This document shows positions 9,018 through 17,996 of a stretch of DNA of 64,000 nt, one piece after another (position 1 is the first letter of the stretch; each line of letters begins with the position of its first letter). A program made the translations under genes and the position numbers. The stretch comes from Nesterenkonia xinjiangensis (GTDB taxonomy: Bacteria; Actinomycetota; Actinomycetes; Actinomycetales; Micrococcaceae): positions 2,604,001 to 2,668,000 of the forward strand of contig NZ_JACCFY010000001.1 of assembly GCF_013410745.1 (NCBI RefSeq). The letters run 5' to 3'. A model generated the notes under the pieces. That model did not search any database and was not told where the DNA came from. It saw only the letters and a list, made by a program, of their open reading frames with translations.

Positions 9018-9587
9018 TCACCGCGGGTGGTTCCAGCCGAAGCTGACCCCCTCCAGGAACGCATCGGCCTCCCGGGTCCGCGGGTATCTGGCCACCAGCG
9101 CCTGGAACCGGGGGCCATGACCGGGCTCGATCAGGTGCGCCAGCTCGTGGACCAGCACCGCGTCCTGCACCCACAGCGGCATCTCCTGGAGACGCGCGGA
9201 CAGCCTGATCGTGCCGTCAGTGGAGGTCGTGGAGCCCCAGCGTGTCGACTGCCGGGTGGACCACACCACGCTGGTGGGCTCCGGGATGCCGTCGAGGTGC
9301 TGCCGGGAGAGCTCCCTGGCGCGGCGGAGGAGGTCGTCGTCGCTGCGCCGGCGTTGGGCAGAGCGGCGCTTCAGCTTCTGCTGGAAGGCTCGAGCATGCT
9401 CGTCCACCTGTGTCCGACTTAGCCGGGACGGCACTCTGAGCCGCAGCCGTCCGTCCACCTGGTCAGCGGTGACGGTGCGTGTCCGCCGGGGCGAACGGAT
9501 CACCAGGACCTCGGCACCGTCCACCATGATCGTCTGCTCGGCCGGCTGGCCGCCGGAGCCGCTGCGGCGGGTGGTGCTGCGAGGCAT
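9018..9587 (-). CDS. YgjP/M48-type metal-dependent peptidase
   Basis: 189 residues with ATG at 9587 and a strong AGGAGG site four bases upstream. The C-terminal half holds VLVHELAHLIEPGHGPRF: the HExxH zinc-binding motif plus a third His six residues later, typical of the YgjP (formerly DUF45) metallopeptidase-like family. The N-terminal part (VLVIRSPRRTRTVTADQVDGRLRLRVP) is the beta-rich segment of that family. Cytoplasmic, without a signal peptide. Convergent with uvrD2 across 63 bases; substrate unknown. Confidence 0.85.
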   Translation of the reverse strand: MPRSTTRRSGSGGQPAEQTIMVDGAEVLVIRSPRRTRTVTADQVDGRLRLRVPSRLSRTQVDEHARAFQQKLKRRSAQRRRSDDDLLRRARELSRQHLDGIPEPTSVVWSTRQSTRWGSTTSTDGTIRLSARLQEMPLWVQDAVLVHELAHLIEPGHGPRFQALVARYPRTREADAFLEGVSFGWNHPR

Positions 9588-9706
9588 CGGTCCTCCTGGA
9601 GGGGTCTCGGGCGGGACATGGGATCAGGCGGGGATCAGGCCGGGATCAGGCGGGCAGATCCTCAGGCGAGCAGAGCCCAGTGCGCGAAGAGTCTAACCCT
9701 GCGGCC

Positions 9707-9715
9707 TGTGGATAA
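9707..9715 (-). promoter_or_regulatory. DnaA-box-like site TTATCCACA
   Basis: The bases TGTGGATAA are the exact reverse complement of the classical DnaA box TTATCCACA. The site is 40 bases upstream of the likely start of the ThiF-like gene, in the divergent gap with the M48-type gene. One nonamer can occur by chance in a window this size, so a regulatory role is unproven. Confidence 0.4.
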
Positions 9716-9754
9716 CTCCGGATGCCCACGGCCGAGTTCTGCCACCATGTCTGC

Positions 9755-10801
9755 ATGGACGTCACGACACCTGCTCTGATCTATCGGCTGCCGCCGGACG
9801 CCATCGCCACGGTGCTCGACGAGGCCACTGTGCGCCTGCAGGCCGGAGATGCCTCCGTGCTGGTCGATGGCGACGCCGAGACTGTCCTGGCCGCCACCAA
9901 GAGCCTGGCCTGTGGAGTCCCGGTGGCCGCCGCCCCCGAGGTGGTAGAGCAGCTCTGGACCCACGGGGTGCTTCAGCGCGACGACGGCGCCCCCACCGCC
10001 GAGCTGCGCCGGGCCCGGCTGGCCATGTCCTGCGTCCTCGTGGACGGTCTCAGTGACTGCGGGGCCCGCCTGGCCGAGCTGCTGGTGGACCTGGGGGTGG
10101 GGACGGTGGTGCTGCGTGACGGCACCGAGATCTCCGAGGAGGACGAGGGTGAACGCCTCCGAAGAGGGCGCCGTGGACGCCGGCGGGCCGAGGTTCTCAC
10201 CGAGCTGCTCCGCGCGTCTGCTGACGGGACGGCCGTGCTGGAGTGCCCGGCCGAGGGCGGTGTCCAGGGTGCTGATGTGCAGGTTCTGGTGCGTGCTGAA
10301 GGGGCGTCCTGGCCCTCCCGGGAGCAGCTCCAGGCCCGGCTGCGGGAGACCTCACGGGTGCTGCCGATCAGCGTGGGGGAGCAGGGCGCGCTGCTCGGGC
10401 CGGTGGTCGCAGCAGCCGGCCCGTCGCCCTGCCCTGCCTGCCTCGAGAGTCATCGCCCCGGCACAGCAGAGGCGTCGCCCTCAGGGGCCCGATCGACGGG
10501 CGGCTCGCCGCTGCCCGGGTTGTGCGCCCACCTGGCGGCTCTGCAGCTCAGAGAGCTTCTGGCGGGGCAGCAGCTCCCGGACCTGACGGACACCGTGATA
10601 CACATCGACGCCGGCACCGGAACGGTCCGTTCCCGACCGGTGCCACCCGCCGCGGACTGCCCCTGCCGGGCTCAGTCCGAGCTGTTCGGGGTCCCCTCAG
10701 AGTCACCAGAGTCACCAGAGCCACTGGAATCGCTGGAGTCACCGGAACTGTCGGAGGTCCCGGGGCCGTCGGAACCAGTCGATGTCGAAGGACCGTCGTA
10801 G
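9755..10801 (+). CDS. ThiF/HesA-like adenylyltransferase-fold protein, degenerate
   Basis: 348 residues from ATG 9755 (an in-frame ATG at 9722 would add 11). The central region has the topology of the E1/ThiF nucleotide-binding fold, but the glycine motif reads VDGLSDCGARLAELLVDLGVG instead of GxGxxG, so ATP activation is doubtful. A CPACLESH segment near residue 230 resembles a Cys pair used for zinc or substrate binding in E1-like proteins. By memory of Micrococcaceae gene order, a ThiF-family gene commonly sits between the M48-type and DUF2342 genes. Its last 130 bases encode a Pro/Glu/Ser tail (PESPEPLESLESPE) lying antisense to the end of the convergent DUF2342 gene. Confidence 0.6.
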   Translation: MDVTTPALIYRLPPDAIATVLDEATVRLQAGDASVLVDGDAETVLAATKSLACGVPVAAAPEVVEQLWTHGVLQRDDGAPTAELRRARLAMSCVLVDGLSDCGARLAELLVDLGVGTVVLRDGTEISEEDEGERLRRGRRGRRRAEVLTELLRASADGTAVLECPAEGGVQGADVQVLVRAEGASWPSREQLQARLRETSRVLPISVGEQGALLGPVVAAAGPSPCPACLESHRPGTAEASPSGARSTGGSPLPGLCAHLAALQLRELLAGQQLPDLTDTVIHIDAGTGTVRSRPVPPAADCPCRAQSELFGVPSESPESPEPLESLESPELSEVPGPSEPVDVEGPS

Positions 10802-12309
10802 CCGCCGTCGAGCAGCTTCTGCAGCTCCTCGTCGATGCGGGCCGATTCGGCCTCGCGCTCGGCCTGCCGGGCGAGGAAGCCGTGGGGGTCGTCCAGGTCC
10901 TCCTCGGTGGGCTGCACATCTGGGTGCGACCACACCTCGTCGCGACCGGACATCCCGGAGGTCTCCCGCAGATGAGCCCACAGGGCGGCGGCGTCACGAA
11001 GGCGGCGCGGGCGCAGCTCCAGGCCCACCAGGGCGGCGAAGGTGTCCTCAGCCGGGCCGCCCACCGCACGGCGCCGGTTCAGCGTCTCGCGCAGCGCCGG
11101 AAGCGACTCCAGATGTTCGGCCGCCTGGGCGACGACGTCGTCCACCCAGCCCTCGACCAGGGCCAAGGTGGTCTCGATGCGGGTCAGCGCCGCGTCCTGC
11201 ATGGGAGTCCGTTCGGGGGTGAACAGACCCTGTGCCAGGACTTCCTGCATGGCCTCCGGGTTGGTGGGATCGATCTGGGAGGCGGCCTCCTCGACCCGGC
11301 TCATGTCGATGTGGATGCCGGCGGCGTACTGGGCCACCGCGTTGAACAGATCCTGCTCCAGCCACGGGCAGCGTGCGAACAGCCGCATCCGCGCGGCCTC
11401 GCGCAGGGCCAGGAACAGCAGCACCTCCTGCTTGTCCACCTGCAGGCCCTTGCTGAACTCCTCGACGTTCCTGGGCAGCAGAGCCATGGTCTGGCCGGCC
11501 AGAGGAAGGCCGATGTCTGAGGAGGAGTGGACCTCCTTGGCCAGCGTGCCCACGGCCTGGCCCAGCTGCATGCCGAAGGCCATGCCGCCCATGGACTGGA
11601 TCATCCCGCTGATCTGCTCGGAGCCGGCGCCGCCCATCATCGCCTGCATCTCCGGGGGGACCGCCGAGCCCTGCTCGTCGAGCTGTTCCTTGATCGCCCC
11701 GGAGAGCGCCTCGGAGACGGACTCGGCCACCGGTTCGGTCAGCCGGCGCCAGGCGTCGAAGGTCTCCTCCACCCACTGCGCCCGGGACCAGGCCTTGCCG
11801 ATCTGCCCCACCGACTCGAAGCTGGTGGCGCCGTCGAGCCACATGTCAGCCAGGCGCAGGGCCTCGTCGATGGCGCGGCTCTCGGCGGGGGAGACGCTGG
11901 GGTCATCCCCGGCGGCGGCCTGTCGGGCCGCCTGCTTGGCCATGTTCCAGTTCACGGGGCCCTGGCGGTCGCCTTCGGAGGAGGACTGCATCGCGGAGAA
12001 CATGGCCTGCACCTGGCCCATGATCTGCTGCATCATCTGCGGGTCCATCGGCGGCAGGCCCAGCTGCGCGGGGTCGAATCCCTCGGGGAGCTGGGGACCG
12101 CCCTGCCCTGGGGTTCCGGTGAAGCCGATCGACGGTCCCTGGCCGGGCGTCGCGGGGCCCTGGGCGGCGTCACCGCCGCCGAAGAGCTGACGGAACATCT
12201 CCTCCATGGGGTCCTGGGGCTCACCGCCCTGGTTCTCGTCACGGCCCTCGTCGTCACGGCCCTCGTCATCGCGGCTCCCGCCGCGGCGTCCGGAATCGTC
12301 GGCATTCAT
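10672..12309 (-). CDS. DUF2342 / zincin-like metalloprotease family protein
   Basis: 545 residues from ATG 12309, which has AGGGAGC eight bases upstream. The N-terminus is Asp/Arg/Gly-rich, followed by PMEEMFRQLFGGG typical of the family. The core (about residues 190-450) matches the DUF2342/'zinc-dependent metalloprotease, F420-associated' family. Where proteolytic members are expected to have REAAH and EGH, this protein reads LREAARMRLFARCPWL and LVEGWVDDVV, so the zinc site looks absent and activity is questionable. The C-terminal tail is Ser/Asp/Gly-rich (SSDSSGSGDSGDSEG) and overlaps the end of the ThiF-like gene antisense. Divergent from the YlbL gene. Confidence 0.75.
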   Translation of the reverse strand: MNADDSGRRGGSRDDEGRDDEGRDENQGGEPQDPMEEMFRQLFGGGDAAQGPATPGQGPSIGFTGTPGQGGPQLPEGFDPAQLGLPPMDPQMMQQIMGQVQAMFSAMQSSSEGDRQGPVNWNMAKQAARQAAAGDDPSVSPAESRAIDEALRLADMWLDGATSFESVGQIGKAWSRAQWVEETFDAWRRLTEPVAESVSEALSGAIKEQLDEQGSAVPPEMQAMMGGAGSEQISGMIQSMGGMAFGMQLGQAVGTLAKEVHSSSDIGLPLAGQTMALLPRNVEEFSKGLQVDKQEVLLFLALREAARMRLFARCPWLEQDLFNAVAQYAAGIHIDMSRVEEAASQIDPTNPEAMQEVLAQGLFTPERTPMQDAALTRIETTLALVEGWVDDVVAQAAEHLESLPALRETLNRRRAVGGPAEDTFAALVGLELRPRRLRDAAALWAHLRETSGMSGRDEVWSHPDVQPTEEDLDDPHGFLARQAEREAESARIDEELQKLLDGGYDGPSTSTGSDGPGTSDSSGDSSDSSGSGDSGDSEGTPNSSD

Positions 12310-12460
12310 GAGCTGCTCCCTGACTGGTCGATCAGCATGGGTCTGGAGCTCCAAGACTACTGCCGCCTGTGCGGCGCTGTCTGTGCGCCGTGTGGCCAGT
12401 TCGCGGAGGGAGGAAGCGCCTGGTGGGCCGAGTTCGCCGTCGTCGGCGCGTGATGAGACA

Positions 12461-13693
12461 ATGGCCCGGATCACTATGACTGAAAGATTCACATCCCCGG
12501 GCCGGCCGTCGGAATCGTCGCGCCCAGGAGACGCTGCAGCCGGTGGGGACCCGGCGCAGCGGCCCGGACCGGCAGAATCCATCCCAGCGCCCTGGGAGGC
12601 TGACGCGCTTCCACCCGGGCCCACGCACAGCTGGACCCTGCGTCGCACCGTGCGGCTGGGCGCCGGCCTGGGCGCCGTCGTGCTCGGCGCGGCGCTGTTG
12701 GGCACCCCGGCCCCCTATCTGACTGAAGCGCCCGGGCCGGTGTTCAACACCATCGGCGAGTTCGGGGATGAGCCGATGATCAGCATCTCCGGACAGGACA
12801 CCCACCCCACTGAGGGCGCGCTGAGCATGACCACCGTCTTTGTCAACGGGGCCCCCACCTCCACCGTCTACGTCCCGCAGGTCATCAAGGGCTGGCTGGA
12901 CCCCAGCGTGGACGTCATGCCGCAGGAGCTCGTCTATCCCTCCGGGACCACCGCCGAGGACGTCCGGCAGATGAACACCGCCGCCATGACCAGCTCCCAG
13001 GATCTGGCCACCGCTGCGGCCCTGGACGCCTTGGACATCGATCACAGCCAACGCCTGCGCGTCATCGACTTCACCCCGCAGGCCGCCGACGTCGGCACCA
13101 CTGACGTGCTGGAGGTCGGCGACGAGGTCCTCGCAGCCGAGGGCGAGCCCGTCACCGGAGTGGAGGGCCTGCGTGAAGTGGTGAACGACGCCGCAGGTCA
13201 GCCGGTAGAATTGACGGTGACCAGAGATGGTGAGGACCTCGACGTCGAGGTTCCCACCTATCAGGAGGCCGACGGGGACTACTACGTGGGCATCCTGCTC
13301 CAGGGCGACTTCGACTTCCCTGTGGATGTGGAGATCACCTTGGAGGACGTCGGCGGGCCCAGTGCCGGGCTGATGTTCACCCTGGGGATCATCGATCATC
13401 TGACCGAGACGTCGATGACCGGCGGGGAGGACTGGGCCGGCACCGGCACCGTGGACCCTGACGGCACGGTCGGCCCCATCGGCGGGATCGCGCAGAAGGT
13501 CGTCGGAGCCCGCGACGCCGGGGCGGATCATTTCCTGGTCCCGCGCGAGAACTGCGCCGAGCTCGAGGGCAGGGTCCCGCGCGGACTGGAGGTCCACGGC
13601 GTCGACGACGTGGACCAGGCCCGCCAGGTCGTCGAGGCGGTGAGGGACGCGGACGATGCGCTCCTCGAATCCCTCGAGAGCTGCGGGAGCTGA
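12461..13693 (+). CDS. PDZ-Lon (S16) membrane-anchored protease, YlbL-like
   Basis: 410 residues. A cytoplasmic N-terminus is followed by a transmembrane segment (VRLGAGLGAVVLGAALLG, about 67-84), an extracytoplasmic PDZ-like region (VLEVGDEVLAAEGEPVTGVEGL) and a C-terminal Lon-type proteolytic domain with the Ser of GGPSAGLMFTLGI and the Lys of GIAQKVVGARDAGA, the expected Ser-Lys dyad. The start could be ATG 12461 or 12476; neither has a clear ribosome site. It probably degrades or processes envelope proteins. In Micrococcales it commonly precedes UPF0182, as it does here. Confidence 0.87.
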   Translation: MARITMTERFTSPGRPSESSRPGDAAAGGDPAQRPGPAESIPAPWEADALPPGPTHSWTLRRTVRLGAGLGAVVLGAALLGTPAPYLTEAPGPVFNTIGEFGDEPMISISGQDTHPTEGALSMTTVFVNGAPTSTVYVPQVIKGWLDPSVDVMPQELVYPSGTTAEDVRQMNTAAMTSSQDLATAAALDALDIDHSQRLRVIDFTPQAADVGTTDVLEVGDEVLAAEGEPVTGVEGLREVVNDAAGQPVELTVTRDGEDLDVEVPTYQEADGDYYVGILLQGDFDFPVDVEITLEDVGGPSAGLMFTLGIIDHLTETSMTGGEDWAGTGTVDPDGTVGPIGGIAQKVVGARDAGADHFLVPRENCAELEGRVPRGLEVHGVDDVDQARQVVEAVRDADDALLESLESCGS

Positions 13694-13836
13694 CGTCCGG
13701 GAAGCCCCGGGCCCGTGCAGCACACAGACGTTCAGACACACCAGCGCAGAACTCCACCAGCAGACCAGCACAACAGCACAACGTCCCGCGCAGGCCGAGC
13801 ACCGACGGCCCTGACCGGGACGAAGAGAGGGTAGAT

Positions 13837-16800
13837 GTGAGTTTCTCCCAGGGATTCGGTTCGACGAACCCCTTCGGCGGCTCCGGCCTGTTCGGCTCGG
13901 GCGGCTCCGACGACGGCGGCTCCGACCGCGGAGGTTCCAGCGGAGGGAGCGGGGGTCCGCAGCGCAGTCAGCGCAGCGGGCCGCGCCGTCCGTCGGCGCT
14001 GACGCTAACGATCATCATCATCGCGCTGCTGATCGGCGCGTTCGTCATCTTCTCCGGCTTCTATGCCGAGATCATGTGGTACAACCAGCTGGGCTACTCG
14101 GAGATCTTCTGGACCGAGCGCCTGAGCCGGCTGGGCATCTTCGCCGCCGGTTTCGTGGTGATGGGCTCGCTGGTCTGGCTGAGCCTGTTCCTCGCGTTCC
14201 GGAGCCGGCCGCAGACCCTGGACCGGCAGATGAACGAGTCCATCCAGCGGTATCAGAACACGCTGACGTCCATGCGCCGGCTGCTGATGATCGGTCTGCC
14301 CGCCCTCATGGGCTTCTTCGCCGGGACTGCCGCCTCGGGAGCCTGGGAGGACGTGCTGCTGTTCTTCAACCAGGAGCCGTTCGGGATGACCGATCCGGAG
14401 TTCGGCCTGGACTTCGCGTTCTTCGTCTTCACGATGCCCTTCCTCGGCTTCATCAACGGATTCCTGATCTCGGCGGTCCTGGTGGCTGGGATCGCCGGCA
14501 TCATCTGCCACTACCTCTATGGCGGCATCCGCATCGAGCCCAGCGGCAAGTTCGTCATCGAGAAGGCCGCCCGGTGGCACATCGCCGTGACCGCTGCGGT
14601 CTTCGTCGTGCTCCAGGGTGTGAACTGGTGGCTTGACCGCTACGGCACCCTGACCAGCCAGGACGGCAACTGGGCTGGCGCGATGTACACCGATGTCAAC
14701 GCGGTCATCCCGGCTCAGGCGATCCTCGCGGTGGCCGCAGTGCTGGTGGCCGGCATCTTCATCGTCACCGCGGTCACCGGCCGCTGGCGGTTCAGCATCA
14801 TCGGTACGGCCATGCTGATCGTGACCGCCATCGTCGGCGGTGCGGTCTACCCGTTCCTGGTGCAGGAGTACCAGGTGCGTCCCTCGGAGCGCACCCTGGA
14901 GAGCCAGTACATCGAGCGCAACATGGAGCTGACCCGGTACGCCTACGGGCTGCAGGACATCGAGCAGCAGGGCTATGACGCCGAGGTCTCGGCCGCAGAG
15001 GGTGCGCTGGCCGAGGACGCGGCCAACATCCAGAACATCCGCCTGCTGGACCCGAACCTGGTGTCGGCGGCCTTCGGCCAGCTGCAGCAGTTCCGTCAGT
15101 ACTACGCCTTCAGTGACACGCTGAGCTTCGACCGCTACGAGATCGACGGCGAGAACGAGGACACGGTCATCTCGGCCCGAGAGGTCAACGTCGCCGACGA
15201 CGCCTCCTGGGTCAACAGGCACCTGATCTACACCCACGGCTACGGACTCGTCGCAGCGAACGCCTCGGCGGTCTCGCCGGAGGGGCGCCCGGACTTCACC
15301 CTGCAGGACATCCCCACCCAGGGCGACCTGGCCAGTGATGAGGACTACGAGCCGCGCATCTACTTCGGTGAGAACACCACCGACTTCTCGATCGCGGGGG
15401 CTCCAGAGGGTGCGGACCCGATGGAGCTGGACCGTCCGGCGTCGGCGAACTCGGATGCGGACACCGTCTACACCTTCTCCGGCGACGGCGGTCCCTCGGT
15501 GGGCAACCTGCTCAACCGGGTGATCTATGCGATCCAGTTCCAGTCCCCGGAGATCCTGCTCTCGGGCGACATGAACGAGGAGTCTCAGATCCTCTACGAC
15601 CGTCACCCGCGGGAGCGCGTGGAGAAGGTCGCGCCGTTCCTTGAGGTAGACCAGAACATCTACCCGGCGATCGTCGACGGCCGCGTGCAGTGGATCGTGG
15701 AGGGTTACACCACCTCGGAGAACTTCCCGTACTCCGCTGAGCAGCAGCTGGAGTCGGCCACCACCGACGCCCTGACCCAGGGCGGGCAGGTCCTCTCCGG
15801 GCAGGTCAACTACATGCGCAACTCGGTGAAGGCCACCGTGGATGCCTATGACGGCTCGGTCACCCTCTACGCGTGGGACGAGGAGGATCCGATCCTCAAG
15901 GCCTGGGAGAACGTCTTCCCGGAGTCCCTGGAGCCCTACTCCGAGATGAGCGCCGAGCTCATGGATCACGTCCGCTATCCGGAGGACATGTTCCGTGTGC
16001 AGCGCGAGCTCCTGGGCCGTTACCACGTGACGGACCCCGGCGCCTTCTACGAGAACAACGACGCCTGGTCCGTCCCGGACGACCCGACCGTCGAGGACGG
16101 CACTGTCAACCAGCCGCCGTACTACATGACCCTGCAGATGCCGGGTCAGGACGAGCCGAAGTTCTCGCTGACCTCCACCTTCATCCCGCAGATCACCGAG
16201 GGCGCCCAGCAGCGCAATGTGCTCTACGGCTTCCTGGCAGCCAACGGCGACGCCGGCACCGGTGAGGACGGGGAGAAGGCCGAGGACTACGGCGGCCTAC
16301 AGCTTCTCGAGCTGCCGCGTGACACCGCGGTCCCCGGACCGGGCCAGACGCAGGCGAACTTCGACTCCAACGCCGAGGTCTCCCAGGAGCTCAACCTGCT
16401 TCGTCAGGGCGCTTCCGAGGTCATCAACGGCAACATGGTGACCCTGCCGGCCGGAGACGGAATGCTCTACGTGCAGCCGGTCTACGTCCAGTCCACCGGT
16501 ACGACCGCCTACCCGCTGCTGCGCAAGGTGCTGGTCTCCTACGGTGAGGAGGTCGGCTTCGCCGACAGCCTCGGGGAGGCCCTGGATCAGGTCTTCGGCG
16601 GAGACGCCGGTGCCGAAGCGGCCGAAGGTGCCGGAGTCGAGGGTGAAGCCGTCGACGAGGGAGTGGAAGCACCTGTGGAGGACGACGCCACGGCCGAGGA
16701 CGAGGACGTTCCGTCCCCGACTGAGGATGAGGCCACCACCGAGGATGACGAGGACGAGGCCACCGAGGACGACGACCCCACGGTGGAGGATGCGCCGACC

Positions 16801-16974
16801 GGTTCTCCGGAGGAGCAGCTGGCTGACGCTCTCGAGCGCGCCAACGAGGCTATGCAGGACTCCCAGCAGGCCCTCGAGGACGGCGACTTCGCCGCCTACG
16901 GGGAAGCCCAGGCGGAGCTCCAGCAGGCAGTGGAGGACGCCCTGGCGGCTGAGGAAGCGATCGCCGGCGACTGA
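13837..16974 (+). CDS. UPF0182 family integral membrane protein
   Basis: 1045 residues with GTG start preceded by GAGAGGG. A Gly/Ser-rich N-terminus precedes seven hydrophobic segments in the first ~340 residues (beginning ALTLTIIIIALLIGAFVIF). A large extracytoplasmic domain follows, containing family-typical text such as ERNMELTRYAYGL, VNYMRNSVKATVDAYDG and MTLQMPGQDEPKFSLTSTF. The last 130 residues are an extremely acidic tail (EDDATAEDEDVPSPTEDE) followed by a helical segment resembling the family's C-terminal NxAmxxxxxALxxGDFxAYGxAQ end. Function of the family is unknown; the conserved form suggests an envelope role in Actinobacteria. Confidence 0.92.
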   Translation: MSFSQGFGSTNPFGGSGLFGSGGSDDGGSDRGGSSGGSGGPQRSQRSGPRRPSALTLTIIIIALLIGAFVIFSGFYAEIMWYNQLGYSEIFWTERLSRLGIFAAGFVVMGSLVWLSLFLAFRSRPQTLDRQMNESIQRYQNTLTSMRRLLMIGLPALMGFFAGTAASGAWEDVLLFFNQEPFGMTDPEFGLDFAFFVFTMPFLGFINGFLISAVLVAGIAGIICHYLYGGIRIEPSGKFVIEKAARWHIAVTAAVFVVLQGVNWWLDRYGTLTSQDGNWAGAMYTDVNAVIPAQAILAVAAVLVAGIFIVTAVTGRWRFSIIGTAMLIVTAIVGGAVYPFLVQEYQVRPSERTLESQYIERNMELTRYAYGLQDIEQQGYDAEVSAAEGALAEDAANIQNIRLLDPNLVSAAFGQLQQFRQYYAFSDTLSFDRYEIDGENEDTVISAREVNVADDASWVNRHLIYTHGYGLVAANASAVSPEGRPDFTLQDIPTQGDLASDEDYEPRIYFGENTTDFSIAGAPEGADPMELDRPASANSDADTVYTFSGDGGPSVGNLLNRVIYAIQFQSPEILLSGDMNEESQILYDRHPRERVEKVAPFLEVDQNIYPAIVDGRVQWIVEGYTTSENFPYSAEQQLESATTDALTQGGQVLSGQVNYMRNSVKATVDAYDGSVTLYAWDEEDPILKAWENVFPESLEPYSEMSAELMDHVRYPEDMFRVQRELLGRYHVTDPGAFYENNDAWSVPDDPTVEDGTVNQPPYYMTLQMPGQDEPKFSLTSTFIPQITEGAQQRNVLYGFLAANGDAGTGEDGEKAEDYGGLQLLELPRDTAVPGPGQTQANFDSNAEVSQELNLLRQGASEVINGNMVTLPAGDGMLYVQPVYVQSTGTTAYPLLRKVLVSYGEEVGFADSLGEALDQVFGGDAGAEAAEGAGVEGEAVDEGVEAPVEDDATAEDEDVPSPTEDEATTEDDEDEATEDDDPTVEDAPTGSPEEQLADALERANEAMQDSQQALEDGDFAAYGEAQAELQQAVEDALAAEEAIAGD

Positions 16975-17048
16975 TCCTCCTCCGGCGCGGCGTCCCGTGA
17001 TCGGGCCGTCGGAGTCGGGAGCTGAGGTGCTGAGCACGGCCCAGGACG

Positions 17049-17084
17049 GTGGGGTCGGTTCCCTGAAGAGGGGACCGGCCCCAC
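17049..17084. terminator. Hairpin between convergent UPF0182 and DUF2231 genes
   Basis: A 15-base arm at 17049-17063 pairs with 17070-17084 through two G-U wobbles around a six-base TGAAGA loop. No U-tract follows on either strand, as is usual in high-G+C Actinobacteria. Its position between two convergent genes suggests a bidirectional terminator. Confidence 0.6.
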
Positions 17085-17153
17085 TGTCGTCTGTGTCCGG
17101 GGCGGTCACCTGCGGGGCCGGACTCCCTCACTCGAGGACGGCGCGATGTCCGG

Positions 17154-17570
17154 TCAGGTCAGGCCGCCCCAGACCGCCTCTGCGCCGCTGTGTCCGGCCA
17201 GGACTGTGAACGTCACTGCGGCGATCGCGCTGAGGATCGTGAGCACTCCGAAGACGCTCCGGGCGACTCGGTGGCGGATGAAGAACCACAGCAGGGCGGT
17301 CAGCGCCATCGAGGAGGAGGAGTACACCGTGGGCAGCCCCCAGCGGATGTGCTCCTCGGGGGTTCCGACGTAGTCGGTCAGGATCGAGCCGGACTGGTCG
17401 GCGACGACGGCGGAGATCGCGCCCAGCACGGCCAGGATCACTCCGAGCGGGCCACAGACTCCGCGCAAGCGGGGCACACAGACGGCCAGCACGAGCAGCA
17501 GGGCGGCCAGCGGCACGAGGATCACCACGGCGTGGACCACCAGCGGGTGGATCGGAAGGTCGAAGATCAT
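17154..17570 (-). CDS. DUF2231 family small membrane protein
   Basis: 138 residues with four predicted membrane segments. The N-terminus MIFDLPIHPLVVHAVVILVPLAALLL carries the HPLvVHavvilvP pattern of DUF2231. A conserved HIRWGL and a final GHSGAEAVWG, typical of the family, are present; the His residues may bind a cofactor, but the function is not established. The start at 17570 is preceded by a purine-rich stretch. Transcribed away from the downstream tRNA gene, toward UPF0182. Confidence 0.85.
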   Translation of the reverse strand: MIFDLPIHPLVVHAVVILVPLAALLLVLAVCVPRLRGVCGPLGVILAVLGAISAVVADQSGSILTDYVGTPEEHIRWGLPTVYSSSSMALTALLWFFIRHRVARSVFGVLTILSAIAAVTFTVLAGHSGAEAVWGGLT

Positions 17571-17688
17571 GAGGGCTCCGGTCGGGTCGCGGGGCGCTGA
17601 GGGACCGACGGTACCGGACGCTGACCTGGAGCGTCACGGCTCCATGGCCGAGGAGACGCAGATCACCCCTGGATCGTTCGTCTCGATT

Positions 17689-17716
17689 TTGCATGCCGCT
17701 CACGCACCGGTAAAGT
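17689..17716 (+). promoter_or_regulatory. Promoter of the initiator tRNA
   Basis: TTGCAT at 17689-17694 and TAAAGT at 17711-17716 are separated by 16 bases, a reasonable housekeeping-sigma -35/-10 pair. The -10 ends 12 bases before the mature tRNA 5' end, leaving a short leader for RNase P. Predicted from spacing and position only. Confidence 0.6.
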
Positions 17717-17728
17717 AGGACAAGTCAA

Positions 17729-17802
17729 CGCGGGGTGGAGCAGTTCGGTAGCTCGCCGGGCTCATAACCCGGAGGTCGCAAGTTCAAATCTTGCCCCCGC
17801 AA
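17729..17802 (+). tRNA. Initiator tRNA-fMet (CAU)
   Basis: A 74-base cloverleaf with anticodon CAT in the loop CTCATAA. The acceptor arms CGCGGGG and CCCCGCA leave a C1-A72 mismatch, and the anticodon stem CCGGG/CCCGG has three consecutive G-C pairs next to the loop; these two features identify the initiator rather than the elongator. The T arm is GCAAG-TTCAAAT-CTTGC. The 3' CCA is not encoded (CGA follows A73), so it must be added enzymatically. Confidence 0.95.
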
Positions 17803-17809
17803 CGAGAAG

Positions 17810-17854
17810 ACGAAGGCCCCTGATCGGAAGAGATTCCAGATCAGGGGCCTTCGT
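17810..17854 (+). terminator. Strong hairpin terminator after tRNA-fMet
   Basis: A perfect 16-base-pair stem (17810-17825 with 17839-17854) closes a 13-base loop, seven bases after the tRNA 3' end. The lack of a long U-run is normal in this G+C range. The stem is perfectly symmetric and could also stop transcription from the GNAT side. The next 142 bases, to the GNAT gene end, hold nothing I recognise. Confidence 0.8.
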
Positions 17855-17996
17855 GCGTGCCCGGACATCTTACTCCGCGCGGAGCGTCAGGGACGGAGCA
17901 CTGACCAGCTCCTGACCCGCCGCAGCCCTGCCGCTGGCCCCCGTGTGTGGCCATTGCTTCTCATGGGCATGCGCCACGGCCGACGCTGCTGGGCCG

